From the NCBI RefSeq assembly GCF_040081925.1, contig NZ_JBEBMF010000003.1:720336-784335 (forward strand): a stretch of 64,000 bases of DNA, given 5' to 3'. Both the position numbers and the translations under genes were made by a program. The notes under the pieces are model-generated. The model had not been told where the DNA came from and searched no databases. It saw only the letters and a program-made list of their open reading frames with translations. Numbering within the stretch: position 1 is the stretch's first letter; each line of letters begins with the position of its first letter. Shown here in pieces: positions 1-8,327 of this stretch. This DNA is from Mesorhizobium_K quangtriensis. GTDB lineage: Bacteria > Pseudomonadota > Alphaproteobacteria > Rhizobiales > Rhizobiaceae.

Positions 1-741
1 CGGCGGAATCGGGCCGGAAGACTGGCCGAAGCAGACGAACATGCCGAGCGGCCGGAGGCAGTCCAGCGAACCGGGGAACGTGTCCTTGCCGACGGAATCA
101 TAGACCACGTCGCACATCTTGCCGCCGGTGATGTTCTTCACCTCGGCCACGAAATCCTGCTCGCGGTAGTTGATCACATGATCGTAGCCGTGGGCGCGAG
201 CCAGCTCCACCTTGTCCGCAGAGCCAGCGGTGCCGATTGTGTTCGCGCCGAGATGCTTGGCCCATTGGCCGAGTATAAGGCCGACGCCGCCCGCAGCGGC
301 ATGGCAGAGAAGCGTGTCGCCCGGCTTTATCGGGAACGTGCGCCGAAGCAGGAACTCGGCGGTCATGCCCTTGAGCATCATGGCCGCCGCCATTTCGTCC
401 GATATGCCGTCTGGTACCTTCACCAGCCTGTCGGCCGCGACCACGCGTTCTTGCGCATAGGCGCCGATCGCCGTGAAATAGGCGACACGGTCACCCGGCC
501 TGAGCCAGTCGACACCCTCGCCCACCTCGACGACCGTCCCCGCGGCTTCGGCGCCCGCGACCAGCGGCAGGCCGTTCGGGGCTGCGTAAAGGCCGGTGCG
601 GTAGTAGGTGTCCAGGAAATTGAGCCCGATTGCGGTTTGTCGGACCAGAGCTTGGCCGAGTCCGGGTGTGCCGGGATTGTCATCCTCCCAGGAAAGCACC
701 TCGGGCCCACCATGCGCGTGGATACGGACAGCCTTCGCCAT
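1..741 (-). CDS. NADPH:quinone oxidoreductase, zinc-independent MDR family (3' end outside window)
   Basis: The first 247 codons are present; the gene runs off the left edge. Family members are about 320-330 residues, so roughly three quarters is visible. These enzymes reduce quinones or enones with NADPH in the cytosol. The N-terminus starts MAKAVRIHAHGGPEVL, typical of quinone oxidoreductase. The catalytic fold has GLNFLDTYYRTGLY near residues 40-55, and the Rossmann fold shows the AAGGVG nucleotide-binding stretch near residue 150. No zinc-ligand cysteine pattern is visible. ATG at 739-741 was chosen because it gives the family N-terminus. The next gene on the same strand, pcs, ends four bases upstream at 745, so the two are probably co-transcribed. 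The substrate is not predictable. Confidence 0.88.
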   Translation of the reverse strand, partial: MAKAVRIHAHGGPEVLSWEDDNPGTPGLGQALVRQTAIGLNFLDTYYRTGLYAAPNGLPLVAGAEAAGTVVEVGEGVDWLRPGDRVAYFTAIGAYAQERVVAADRLVKVPDGISDEMAAAMMLKGMTAEFLLRRTFPIKPGDTLLCHAAAGGVGLILGQWAKHLGANTIGTAGSADKVELARAHGYDHVINYREQDFVAEVKNITGGKMCDVVYDSVGKDTFPGSLDCLRPLGMFVCFGQSSGPIPP

Positions 742-744
742 GTG

Positions 745-1554
745 TCAGGCCTTCTGTGTCTCGGGCTTGCCGCCGAGGTTGGGAAACAGCTGCATGACGC
801 CGCCGATGCAGAAAAGGTAGATGCCGGTGACGCCGATGCCGACTTTGGTGAAGGCGCTGACGTTTTCCGCCAGCACGCCGATCTGCGTATAAAACTGCGC
901 CAGGTAGGATTCCGCGAGCGCCAGCGCCCCGAAGGCGCACCACGCCAGCGTCACACCGAGATTGAGCGGCCGCAGGCGCTTGACACGCACCGGATGCAGG
1001 AAAAACACCGGCACGAACGTCAGGATGCCGGCAGCGAGCACCACGGCGAAGGACACCCATTCCCCGGGCTCGATGACGAAGAGCGTGAATACCACCATGT
1101 TCCAGACGACGGGGAACCCCTTGAAGAAGTTCTCCCGCGTCTTCATGCCCGTGTCGGCGTAGTAGACCGCGCTCGACACGACGATGATCGCTGCCGAGAG
1201 GAAGGACAGTCCCTCGCCCATCAGCCCGAACTGGTAGAGCGCGAAAGCGGGAATCAGGACGTAGGTGACGTAGTCGATGATGTTGTCGAGGAGTTCGCCC
1301 GACCAGGTCGGCAGAACCTCCTTGACGTCCAGCTTGCGCGCGATCGGACCGTCGATGCCATCGACGAAGAGTGCAAGCCCGAGCCACCAGAACATTGCTG
1401 TCCAGCGCTCCTCGCTGGCCGCCACGAGGGACAGGAAGGCCAGGAACGAGCCCGATGCGGTCAGCAGGTGGACCGAGAAGGCGCGCGCCTGCGGCCATGT
1501 GACTTTCGTTCTGGGTTTCAACAGCCGCCCGGACCCCCGTTGTGTGTCGACCAT
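745..1554 (-). CDS. pcs: Phosphatidylcholine synthase
   Basis: This inner-membrane enzyme condenses CDP-diacylglycerol with choline to give phosphatidylcholine, the one-step route found in rhizobia, Brucella and relatives. The CDP-alcohol phosphotransferase signature is present as DGIDGPIAR (about residues 65-73) followed by GELLDNIID (about 86-94), which supplies the conserved aspartates. Around it are several hydrophobic segments, for example FWWLGLALFV and FSLVAASEE-type helices. The frame stays open upstream to 1668, but the 38 extra residues are Arg-rich and unlike the family. The ATG at 1554 gives 269 residues, near the usual 240-260. It ends four bases before the quinone oxidoreductase gene. 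The divergent UbiH-like gene starts at 1703. Confidence 0.93.
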   Translation of the reverse strand: MVDTQRGSGRLLKPRTKVTWPQARAFSVHLLTASGSFLAFLSLVAASEERWTAMFWWLGLALFVDGIDGPIARKLDVKEVLPTWSGELLDNIIDYVTYVLIPAFALYQFGLMGEGLSFLSAAIIVVSSAVYYADTGMKTRENFFKGFPVVWNMVVFTLFVIEPGEWVSFAVVLAAGILTFVPVFFLHPVRVKRLRPLNLGVTLAWCAFGALALAESYLAQFYTQIGVLAENVSAFTKVGIGVTGIYLFCIGGVMQLFPNLGGKPETQKA

Positions 1555-1702
1555 GCGGCCGGCGAGATGGTCGGTGACAGTAATAGCACGCCTGCGATCG
1601 GCACAAGCCATGTTGTGCCGCAATCCAACCACAACCGCTCCGGCCCGGGTGGCGTCCGACGGTCGCATTGATCGAAACGGCCGGCCTGCCTATAGCTGTA
1701 GT

Positions 1703-2920
1703 ATGGAAAATGAGAGCAAGAGCGACCGATCGGTCATCGTGGCGGGCACGGGTCCGGCCGGCCTGATCGCTGCGCTGGCGTTGGCCGACATCGGAGTGCC
1801 AGTCAAGCTGGTTGGCCCCCCTGCCTCATCTTCGGACGGACGAACCACAGCGCTGATGACACCTGCGCTGGCGCTTCTGGACAGTCTAGGCGTGCTTTCT
1901 TCGCTGGAGCCGCGCGCGGCTCCGCTGAAGGTGATGCGGATCGTGGACGCCACGCGGCGTCTCTTTCGTAGCCCGGTCGTGACGTTCCGCGCCGCCGAGA
2001 TCGGGGAAGAACGCTTCGGGCTGAACATGCCGAACCGTGTTCTGAACGCCGTTCTCGAAGCCGCAGTCCTGGCCCGTCCGACAATCCACTGGCGTCGCGC
2101 GTTGGTGGAAGTCTGGTCGATCGGCGATGAACAGGCGTCCGCGAAGCTGAGTGACGGCTCGACCGTCGAAGCATTGCTGGCGGTCGCCGCCGACGGCCGA
2201 CTGTCGCCCGCGCGGGACGCAGCCAGCATAAAGACGTCGGGCCGCACCTATCCGCAGGCGGCGCTCGTCCTCAATTTTTCGCACACACGCGGGCATAGCT
2301 TCATCTCGACCGAATTCCATACCGAGACCGGTCCCTTTACCCAGGTTCCCCTGCCCGGCGATCGCTCGAGCCTCGTTTGGGTGCTCAAGCCAGAACAAGC
2401 TCGGGAGCTGTCCGAAGTTTCTGATGACGTTCTGTCCGCCTTGGTCGAAGAGAAGATGCAGTCGCTGCTCGGGCGCGTGACCGTCGAGCCAGGCCGACAG
2501 GTCTATCCGCTCGGCGCGACGCTTCCTGCACGCTTCGCGCGGAACCGGGTCGCGCTGGTGGGCGAGGCCGCACATGTCTTCCCGCCGATCGGCGCCCAAG
2601 GCTTGAACCTTGGTGTTAGAGATGTTCGTGATCTTGTTGATGTAATTGAAAAATGTGGCGGCGATATCGGATCGAAGGCCGTACTCGACGCGTACGATCG
2701 TCGAAGAAAGCCGGACGTGGTCGCGCGGTCGGCTGCGGTCAACTTGCTGAATGTCTCGCTGTTGTCCAGCATGCTGCCGGCCCAGCTGGCCCGTAGCTTC
2801 ACGCTCGGCGCAGTTGGCGGTTTTGCGCCGCTCCGCGCGCTCTTCATGCGCGAGGGGCTCCAGCCGGGCAGTGGCCTTGCGCGCGTCTTCGGCGATCTAC
2901 GGGAACAGGTCGGGCGGTAG
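1703..2920 (+). CDS. UbiH/UbiF-family FAD-dependent monooxygenase
   Basis: A 405-residue flavoprotein hydroxylase of the family that hydroxylates the ubiquinone ring at the inner membrane. The N-terminal FAD-binding site reads VIVAGTGPAGLIAALAL (about residues 10-27). The C-terminal flavin motif reads GEAAHVFPPIGAQGLNLG (about 288-305), the GD-type motif with D replaced by E, which is common in this family. The open frame extends back to 1277 through the antisense of pcs. ATG at 1703 puts the FAD motif at the expected distance from the N-terminus. The 3' end overlaps the convergent AEC-carrier gene by 24 bases. Which ring position is hydroxylated (UbiH, UbiF, UbiI or UbiL) cannot be told from sequence. 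Confidence 0.88.
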   Translation: MENESKSDRSVIVAGTGPAGLIAALALADIGVPVKLVGPPASSSDGRTTALMTPALALLDSLGVLSSLEPRAAPLKVMRIVDATRRLFRSPVVTFRAAEIGEERFGLNMPNRVLNAVLEAAVLARPTIHWRRALVEVWSIGDEQASAKLSDGSTVEALLAVAADGRLSPARDAASIKTSGRTYPQAALVLNFSHTRGHSFISTEFHTETGPFTQVPLPGDRSSLVWVLKPEQARELSEVSDDVLSALVEEKMQSLLGRVTVEPGRQVYPLGATLPARFARNRVALVGEAAHVFPPIGAQGLNLGVRDVRDLVDVIEKCGGDIGSKAVLDAYDRRRKPDVVARSAAVNLLNVSLLSSMLPAQLARSFTLGAVGGFAPLRALFMREGLQPGSGLARVFGDLREQVGR

Positions 2921-3859
2921 CATCCCGCTGGTGATCAGGTAGATCAGGCCCGTCACTGTTGCGACCGAGAAGCAGGTAGTCAGCAGGATGCTGGCCGAGG
3001 CCCGCTCGACCCAGACGTGGTATTGCTGGGCAAGCACGAAGACGTTGGTGGCCGTGGGCAGCGCCGCCAGAAGCACGGCGGAAAACAGCCAGACTTCCGA
3101 GAAATTGCCCACCCAACTCAGCACGACATAACAGACCAGCGGTTGCAGGATCAGCTTGAGGAAGACGATCGGGCCGAGTTCCTTCGGCACTCGCTTCAAC
3201 GGCCTCAGCGCCAGCGTCACGCCCATGGCGAAGAGCGCGCAGGGCGCGGCGGCGGCCGAAAGATATTCCAGCAGCCGTTCGATCGGCAGCGGCGGCCGAA
3301 GGTGAAGATATGCCGCCGCGACGCCCGCCGCGGTCGCGATGATGAAGGGATGCAGGACGATCTTGCGCAGCACGCCAAGCATAAGTTGCGCGGGCGGCTG
3401 CTTCTCTCCGCCGGAAAGCGCCATCATCATCGGCGCGACCGCGAAATGGATGATGTTCTCGAAGCAGAAGATCAGCGCGACCGGTACTGCCGCTTCGGGT
3501 CCGAACACAAGCAATGCAAGTCCCGGGCCCATGTAGCCGATGTTTCCATAGGCAGCAGCGAGGCTCTTGATGGTCGATTCCGCGATGCTGCTGCCCTCGA
3601 TCAACCTCGATCCCGCAAACATCAGCGTGAAGATGAAATAGGTCGACAGCACGGAGCCTAGGATGCACGTCAATTCCGTCAGCTGCTCGAACGGCGTCTT
3701 CGCCAGCAACTGGAAAAACAAAGCCGGCAAGGCGACGTAGACTATGAAGGTATTCATCCAGCCAAGCGCTTCGACCGGCTGGCGGGTGATGCGCGCGACG
3801 AAAAAGCCGAGGAAAATCAATCCGAAGAACGGCAGGACAAGGCCGATGACATCGAGCAT
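2897..3859 (-). CDS. AEC-family transporter (malonate/auxin-efflux type permease)
   Basis: A 320-residue polytopic inner-membrane protein with about ten hydrophobic segments. It begins MLDVIGLVLPFFGLIFLGFF and has the mid-protein helix-break motif GNIGYMGPGLALL expected of the AEC carrier family. Members export or import small carboxylates such as malonate or auxin-like compounds by secondary transport; the substrate here is unknown. Length and the absence of a signal peptide fit the family. It stands alone: its 3' end overlaps the convergent monooxygenase gene by 24 bases, and the divergent hspQ begins 118 bases upstream of its start. Confidence 0.88.
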   Translation of the reverse strand: MLDVIGLVLPFFGLIFLGFFVARITRQPVEALGWMNTFIVYVALPALFFQLLAKTPFEQLTELTCILGSVLSTYFIFTLMFAGSRLIEGSSIAESTIKSLAAAYGNIGYMGPGLALLVFGPEAAVPVALIFCFENIIHFAVAPMMMALSGGEKQPPAQLMLGVLRKIVLHPFIIATAAGVAAAYLHLRPPLPIERLLEYLSAAAAPCALFAMGVTLALRPLKRVPKELGPIVFLKLILQPLVCYVVLSWVGNFSEVWLFSAVLLAALPTATNVFVLAQQYHVWVERASASILLTTCFSVATVTGLIYLITSGMLPPDLFP

Positions 3860-3977
3860 TCACAAATTCTTCCAGCCGCCGCGAGGCTCTGTCCGCCTCA
3901 CAGTTCCCCGTGCGCAAAGCGCATCCGGGATTGAATTGCATGTTGCACTGCGCCAAATATGACGCAAGGCTCGGATC

Positions 3978-4310
3978 ATGAACGACATCAAGACAGCGAA
4001 GTTTGCAATCGGCCAGGTGGTGCGCCACCGGCTGTTCCCGTTCCGGGGCGTTATCTTCGATGTCGATCCGCAGTTCAACAACACCGAGGAATGGTACGAA
4101 GCGATCCCGAAGGACGTCCGGCCCCGCAAGGACCAGCCCTTCTACCACCTGCTCGCGGAAAACTCGGAGTCGGAATACATCGCCTACGTATCCGAGCAGA
4201 ACCTGCTGGAAGATGATTCAGGGGAACCTGTGCGGCATCCGCAGTTGCGGGAACTGTTCGACGTCAGGGCGGACGGGCAGTACGCGCCGAAAGTACGCAC
4301 GCGACACTGA
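3978..4310 (+). CDS. hspQ: Heat shock protein HspQ
   Basis: A 110-residue cytosolic protein of the HspQ/YccV hemimethylated-DNA-binding family, which in enterobacteria acts as a specificity-enhancing factor for Lon protease. Diagnostic stretches are FAIGQVVRHRLFPFRGVIFDVDP near residues 9-31 (read here as two overlapping blocks), PFYHLLAE near residue 53 and YVSEQNLL near residue 70. ATG at 3978 is the only start that yields the normal N-terminus. The gene is transcribed alone and converges on the IalB gene, with a shared hairpin terminator 22 bases after its stop. No sigma-32-type promoter could be identified with confidence. Confidence 0.93.
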   Translation: MNDIKTAKFAIGQVVRHRLFPFRGVIFDVDPQFNNTEEWYEAIPKDVRPRKDQPFYHLLAENSESEYIAYVSEQNLLEDDSGEPVRHPQLRELFDVRADGQYAPKVRTRH

Positions 4311-4331
4311 CCCTCGAATGTTTCGGACAAT

Positions 4332-4359
4332 AAAAAAGCGGGGCAAGCCCCGCTTTTTT
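4332..4359. terminator. Bidirectional Rho-independent terminator
   Basis: A perfect 13-base-pair stem with a two-base AA drawn loop (in practice probably a slightly larger loop) is flanked by six A's on the left and six T's on the right, so it is a GC-rich hairpin with a U-tract on both strands. It lies between the convergent hspQ and IalB genes and probably ends both transcripts. Confidence 0.9.
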
Positions 4360-4379
4360 ATTGCGTCAGGCAGGCGCGA

Positions 4380-5018
4380 TCAGTTCGCGGCCTTGGCCTT
4401 GTCCTGCTCTTCCTTGAGCTTCTTGGCGAAGTCCTCGTTGTTCTTCGCCACGAACTCCTGAAGCTTCTTCTGGCGGTCCTCGATGTCGGACTGCTGCAGC
4501 GGTGCACCGTCAAAGGCGGCAGTGAAGCCAGCCAGCGAAACCTTGACCGGATTGGCCTGGTTCTGTGCATTGACGGAGGTCAGTGTGAGCTCGGTGCCCT
4601 TCTTGAAGGAGCCTACCAACTGGTCGTTGAGCTGCGCCTCGGCGATGCAACGATCCGGGAAGCAGAGCACGTATTCGAGCTTCTGGGCCTTGCCGCCGTC
4701 GATCTGAAGACCGATGCCCGGAGGCACCAGACGGCCGGTCGGCACGGTTACCTGAAAGACCTTGCGGTTCACCTTGCCCTTCAGCTCGAGCAGGCTGATG
4801 CCGGTAATGACCTGCCCGGTGTTGGCGGTCATGATGTTCTGCACATTGCAGATATCGACATCTTCCTGCTTGGCGCAGGCCTTGAACCAGCCTTTCGGAA
4901 TCTGCGGTTGCTGCGGCTGCTGCTGAGCCGCGGCAGGCAGAAGCCCGGCGGCAAGCACGCCCACGACACCGGCGGCCATCACCGAGACACGGTAAGCGTC
5001 GGTTTTCAGGCTTGTCAT
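4380..5018 (-). CDS. Invasion-associated locus B (IalB) family periplasmic protein
   Basis: A 212-residue exported protein. A signal peptide (Lys/Arg n-region, hydrophobic core VMAAGVVGVLAAGLLPAAA, cleavage after AAAQ near residue 32) is followed by a Q/P-rich linker. The mature part has the IalB pattern: GWFKACAKQ near residue 43, a cysteine pair (CNVQNIM), PTGRLVPPGIGLQIDGG and a second cysteine pair CFPDRC near residue 118. A charged C-terminal tail (about residues 180-212) looks helical. IalB was first linked to erythrocyte invasion in Bartonella, but homologues are common in non-pathogenic Rhizobiales, so no virulence role is claimed. It ends at the shared terminator and is divergent from the binding-protein gene at 5265. 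Confidence 0.9.
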   Translation of the reverse strand: MTSLKTDAYRVSVMAAGVVGVLAAGLLPAAAQQQPQQPQIPKGWFKACAKQEDVDICNVQNIMTANTGQVITGISLLELKGKVNRKVFQVTVPTGRLVPPGIGLQIDGGKAQKLEYVLCFPDRCIAEAQLNDQLVGSFKKGTELTLTSVNAQNQANPVKVSLAGFTAAFDGAPLQQSDIEDRQKKLQEFVAKNNEDFAKKLKEEQDKAKAAN

Positions 5019-5264
5019 CTCGTTCGATTCCTCTCAACTGATCAGGAAGTGCGGCAAACGCCGTCCATGCGAGCTACCTGTTGGCCAAATGAGGCAACAG
5101 GATGACTTTGCCCGCGTCTACACCTCCCCGCCCCCTGAATCCAGTCCGGGCATGGCCAGTGACATCAAATTTCGGACATGCTGAACGGTAGCCGTGTGAC
5201 GCATGATAGGTTCCGGCAACGAATCAATCCGGCCCCGATCCGGCCAGGAGGCGGAAGATTTCCT

Positions 5265-7067
5265 ATGGCACGCATGCTGATAAGCCTATTCTTGGGCATA
5301 TATGCGCTACTGGGCGGCGGCATAGCCGCGGCCGAGCCTTCTCACGCTATTGCCATGCACGGCGAGCCGGCGTTGCCCGCCGACTTCGCGCATTTTCCAT
5401 ACGCCAACCCCGAAGCGCCCAAGGGCGGTGCCATCAACTATGCATGGCCGGGAACCTTCGACAGCATCAATCCCTTCATCGTCCAGGGCAGCGGTGCGCG
5501 CGGCAGCCTCGACCTCGTCTTCGGCAACAATGTCTTCGAGACGCTGATGATGCGCTCGGCCGACGAACCCTTTTCGCTCTACCCGCTTCTGGCAAAGTCC
5601 ATCAAGACGGATGACGAGCGGACGTTCGTCGAGTTCACGCTGGATGAGCGTGCGAAATTCTCCGATGGCAAGCCTGTGACGCCGGAAGACGTCATCTTCA
5701 CCTTCAACCTTCTCGCCGAGAAGGGCTTTCCTCGCTATGGCGTGACCGCCGGCAAGGTCGAAAAGGTCGAACAGGTCGGCACGAATGGCGTTCGCTTCAC
5801 CTTCAAGCGGCCGGATCGCGAATTGCCCCTGATCCTTGCCCTGTTTCCGGTTCTGCCGAAGCATGCAATCGACGCCGAAACCTTCGACAAGTCGACGCTG
5901 AGACCGATGGTCGGCAGCGGACCCTACCGGCTGGAGACGGTAAAGGCTGGCGATTCCCTGACTTTCCGCAAGAACCCCGACTATTGGGCGAAGGACATCC
6001 CTTCCAAGCGCGGCTTCGACAATTACGACACGATCACTCTAACCTACTTCCGTGAAGAGAACGCGATGTTCGAGGCCTTCAAGAAGGGGCTGGTCGACGT
6101 CTTTCTCGACGAGAACAGCGGTCGCTGGGCCAGCCAATATGATTTCCCGGCCGTGACTCGTGGCGACATCATCAAGGAAACAATCAAGACGAGGTTGCCG
6201 TCAGGCATGCTCGGCATCGTGCTGAACACAAGGCAGCCGGTGTTCGAAGACGCCGCGCTGCGTGCTGCGCTGATTGATCTGTTCGACTTCGAATGGGCAA
6301 ACCGTACGCTGTTTTCCGGCTCCTACACTCGCACACGCAGCTTTTTCGACAATTCGGATCTGTCCTCGGCCAATAGGCCCGCGAGCGAGAACGAAAGGGC
6401 CCTGCTCGCACCCTTTCCCGATGCCGTGACGCCGGAAATCCTGGCAAACGGCTGGACGCCGCCGATCTCGGACGGCAGTGGGTTGGACCGCGCCTTCATG
6501 CGCGCCGGTTTCGAGAAGCTGAAAAAGGCAGGCTATGTGCTGAAAGACGGTCGTCTTCTCGCGCCAGACGGAAAGCCTGTCGCCTTCGAGATCATGCTGA
6601 AAAGCAACGAGAACCAGCAGGTCGCCGTCGCCTACCAGCAGACGCTGGCCAAGCTCGGTATCGAGGTTTCCATCCGCTCGGTCGATGCGGCGCAGTTCCT
6701 GCAACGACAGATCAACTACGATTTCGACGCCATGTTCTTCAATTATACGGCGTCGCTGTCGCCCGGCGTTGAGCAGCTTAACAGATGGGGCTCGTCGTCG
6801 AAGGAAAAGCCGGGCACCTTCAATTATGCGGGCGTCGCCGATCCCGCGGTCGATGCGATGATCGAGGCGCTGATCAATGCCCGCACCCGCGAAGACTTCG
6901 TTGACGCCGTGCGCGCCTACGACCGCGTGCTTCTGAGTGGAGCATATATCGTGCCGCTCTATTTCAAGCCGGAGCAGTGGATCGCCCACTGGAAGCGCAT
7001 AGAGCGGCCGGATGTCGTTCCATTGCAGGGCGCGCAGTTTCCGACATGGTGGCATGCCGTCAATTGA
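5265..7067 (+). CDS. Periplasmic binding protein of an ABC transporter, YejA-like (family 5)
   Basis: A 600-residue solute-binding protein, large like peptide or oligopeptide binders. The signal peptide is MARMLISLFLGIYALLGGG with cleavage after AAA near residue 23. The mature start has HFPYANPEAPKGG, a hallmark of the YejA (microcin C/oligopeptide) group, and GSGPYRLETV appears mid-protein. ATG at 5265 is favoured by AGGAGG at 5246-5251 and by the signal peptide; the open frame runs back to 5178. No yejBEF-type permease or ATPase genes follow, so it either works with transport components encoded elsewhere or is an orphan. A FrnE-like gene begins 11 bases after its stop, so they are likely co-transcribed. 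The ligand is unknown. Confidence 0.87.
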   Translation: MARMLISLFLGIYALLGGGIAAAEPSHAIAMHGEPALPADFAHFPYANPEAPKGGAINYAWPGTFDSINPFIVQGSGARGSLDLVFGNNVFETLMMRSADEPFSLYPLLAKSIKTDDERTFVEFTLDERAKFSDGKPVTPEDVIFTFNLLAEKGFPRYGVTAGKVEKVEQVGTNGVRFTFKRPDRELPLILALFPVLPKHAIDAETFDKSTLRPMVGSGPYRLETVKAGDSLTFRKNPDYWAKDIPSKRGFDNYDTITLTYFREENAMFEAFKKGLVDVFLDENSGRWASQYDFPAVTRGDIIKETIKTRLPSGMLGIVLNTRQPVFEDAALRAALIDLFDFEWANRTLFSGSYTRTRSFFDNSDLSSANRPASENERALLAPFPDAVTPEILANGWTPPISDGSGLDRAFMRAGFEKLKKAGYVLKDGRLLAPDGKPVAFEIMLKSNENQQVAVAYQQTLAKLGIEVSIRSVDAAQFLQRQINYDFDAMFFNYTASLSPGVEQLNRWGSSSKEKPGTFNYAGVADPAVDAMIEALINARTREDFVDAVRAYDRVLLSGAYIVPLYFKPEQWIAHWKRIERPDVVPLQGAQFPTWWHAVN

Positions 7068-7077
7068 GAGGTTTGAA

Positions 7078-7752
7078 ATGCCCGAGAAACAGACGATCCA
7101 GATCGACGTGGTGTCAGACGTTGTCTGCCCATGGTGTTTCCTCGGGCAGAAGCGGCTGGACGCGGCTATTGCCGCCTCGCCCGGCGTCGATGTCGCAGTC
7201 GCCTGGCGGCCTTATCAGCTTGATCCGACGATTCCGGCCGAAGGCATGGATCGCAAGGCCTATATGCGCGCCAAATTCGGCGACAAGTCCCGGTTGCGCG
7301 ATGCGCATATCAGGCTTGAGGAACTTGGGAAGGCGGTCGGGATCGCCTACGACTTCGACGCGATCAAGGTCGCGCCCAATACGCTCGACGCCCACCGCGT
7401 GATTCGCTGGGCCGGGGCGACCGGCCCTGAGGCGCAGAACAAACTGGTCCGACAACTTTTCCGGCTCTATTTCGAAGAAGAACGCAATATTGGCGACCAC
7501 GCCGTACTTGTTGAGGCGGCTGAAGCGTGCGGAATGGATGGAGCAGTGGTTGGCAGCCTGCTCGCCAGCGACGCCGACCGTAGCGCGGTTACGGAAGAGG
7601 CATCGACGGCCTCGCGGATGGGCATAACCGGCGTCCCCTGCTTCCTGCTGGAAGGCAAATATGCCGTCATGGGCGCACAGGAAACGGACACGCTCGCTGA
7701 CGCCATCCGGCAGATCGCGGATGCCAAGCAACGCGGTGAATTGCCCGCCTGA
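7078..7752 (+). CDS. FrnE-like DsbA-family oxidoreductase
   Basis: A 224-residue thioredoxin-fold protein with the DsbA insert. The active site is CPWC (residues 19-22, in VVCPWCFLGQKRL) and the cis-proline loop is GITGVPCFLLEGKYAV near residue 183. FrnE proteins are cytosolic disulfide isomerases or oxidoreductases, and no signal peptide is seen here. ATG at 7078 follows a GAGAGG-like ribosome site. The longer frame from 7012 would overlap the upstream gene and lacks such a site. It sits 11 bases after the YejA-like gene. A third cysteine in VPCF next to the cis-proline is a feature of many FrnE proteins. Confidence 0.9.
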   Translation: MPEKQTIQIDVVSDVVCPWCFLGQKRLDAAIAASPGVDVAVAWRPYQLDPTIPAEGMDRKAYMRAKFGDKSRLRDAHIRLEELGKAVGIAYDFDAIKVAPNTLDAHRVIRWAGATGPEAQNKLVRQLFRLYFEEERNIGDHAVLVEAAEACGMDGAVVGSLLASDADRSAVTEEASTASRMGITGVPCFLLEGKYAVMGAQETDTLADAIRQIADAKQRGELPA

Positions 7753-8327
7753 GGAGTCGATTTTAATAAAATCAATGGGTTAATCGATGCCAGGTCGAGA
7801 AAACCCTATTGTTGTCGAACCGTCCATTTGACTTGCCGGCGTCAGAAATCGGGGTTGCCTAAAACTTCGCCAAATCATAAAAGCGGTGCTGGATCATCAT
7901 ATGCCCGGAACCCCTCCGCCACTCCCAAAGGTTAGTCTGACGGCGGACAAAGGTGGCTCCAATCGCAACAGTCGATGCAGGCAGGGTTGATCCCTGAGGA
8001 TTTCGTCAGGGCGCCCCGGTGGCGCGGGTCCCCTGTCGCAAACGAATACGGCCGGAAGACGAAGGATCCGCGCCGGCTCATCGAGAGCAAAACAAGCTGG
8101 TCCGGCCAGGTCGGGCTTAGGTTCAAAGGGTTCCGCTAGGGAAGCAATGGCTTCAAGTGATATCATGGAAAGGTCCGCAGGATACCGCGCCGTTTCGGCC
8201 GCGGGCGGCACCGCCATGGCTGAACGCCAGCTCCACGCGGACATAATTTCCGGCATCCCATCAGGCGCGCGGCGCAGGGCTTTTTCCCTGACGCTACGGT
8301 CGACGGCAGCCGGAGGGAAAACGCATT
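7753..8327 (+). promoter_or_regulatory. Long intergenic leader upstream of rne, with hairpins
   Basis: These 575 bases carry no convincing gene; the open frames seen here have poor codon use and no ribosome site. A TTGACT hexamer near 7830 could be a -35 element, but no clear -10 partner was found. Simple hairpins are visible at 7982-7996 (CAGGG/CCCTG), 8011-8025 (GCGCC/GGCGC) and 8275-8290 (CAGGG/CCCTG around a T-rich loop). RNase E transcripts in other bacteria have long structured leaders through which the enzyme limits its own synthesis, so this may be such a leader. That role is inference. Confidence 0.45.

Noticed and set aside
7897..8256. 119-codon minus-strand frame in the rne leader
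   Set aside because: No ribosome site, Pro/Ala/Arg-rich like random high-GC DNA, no family resemblance.
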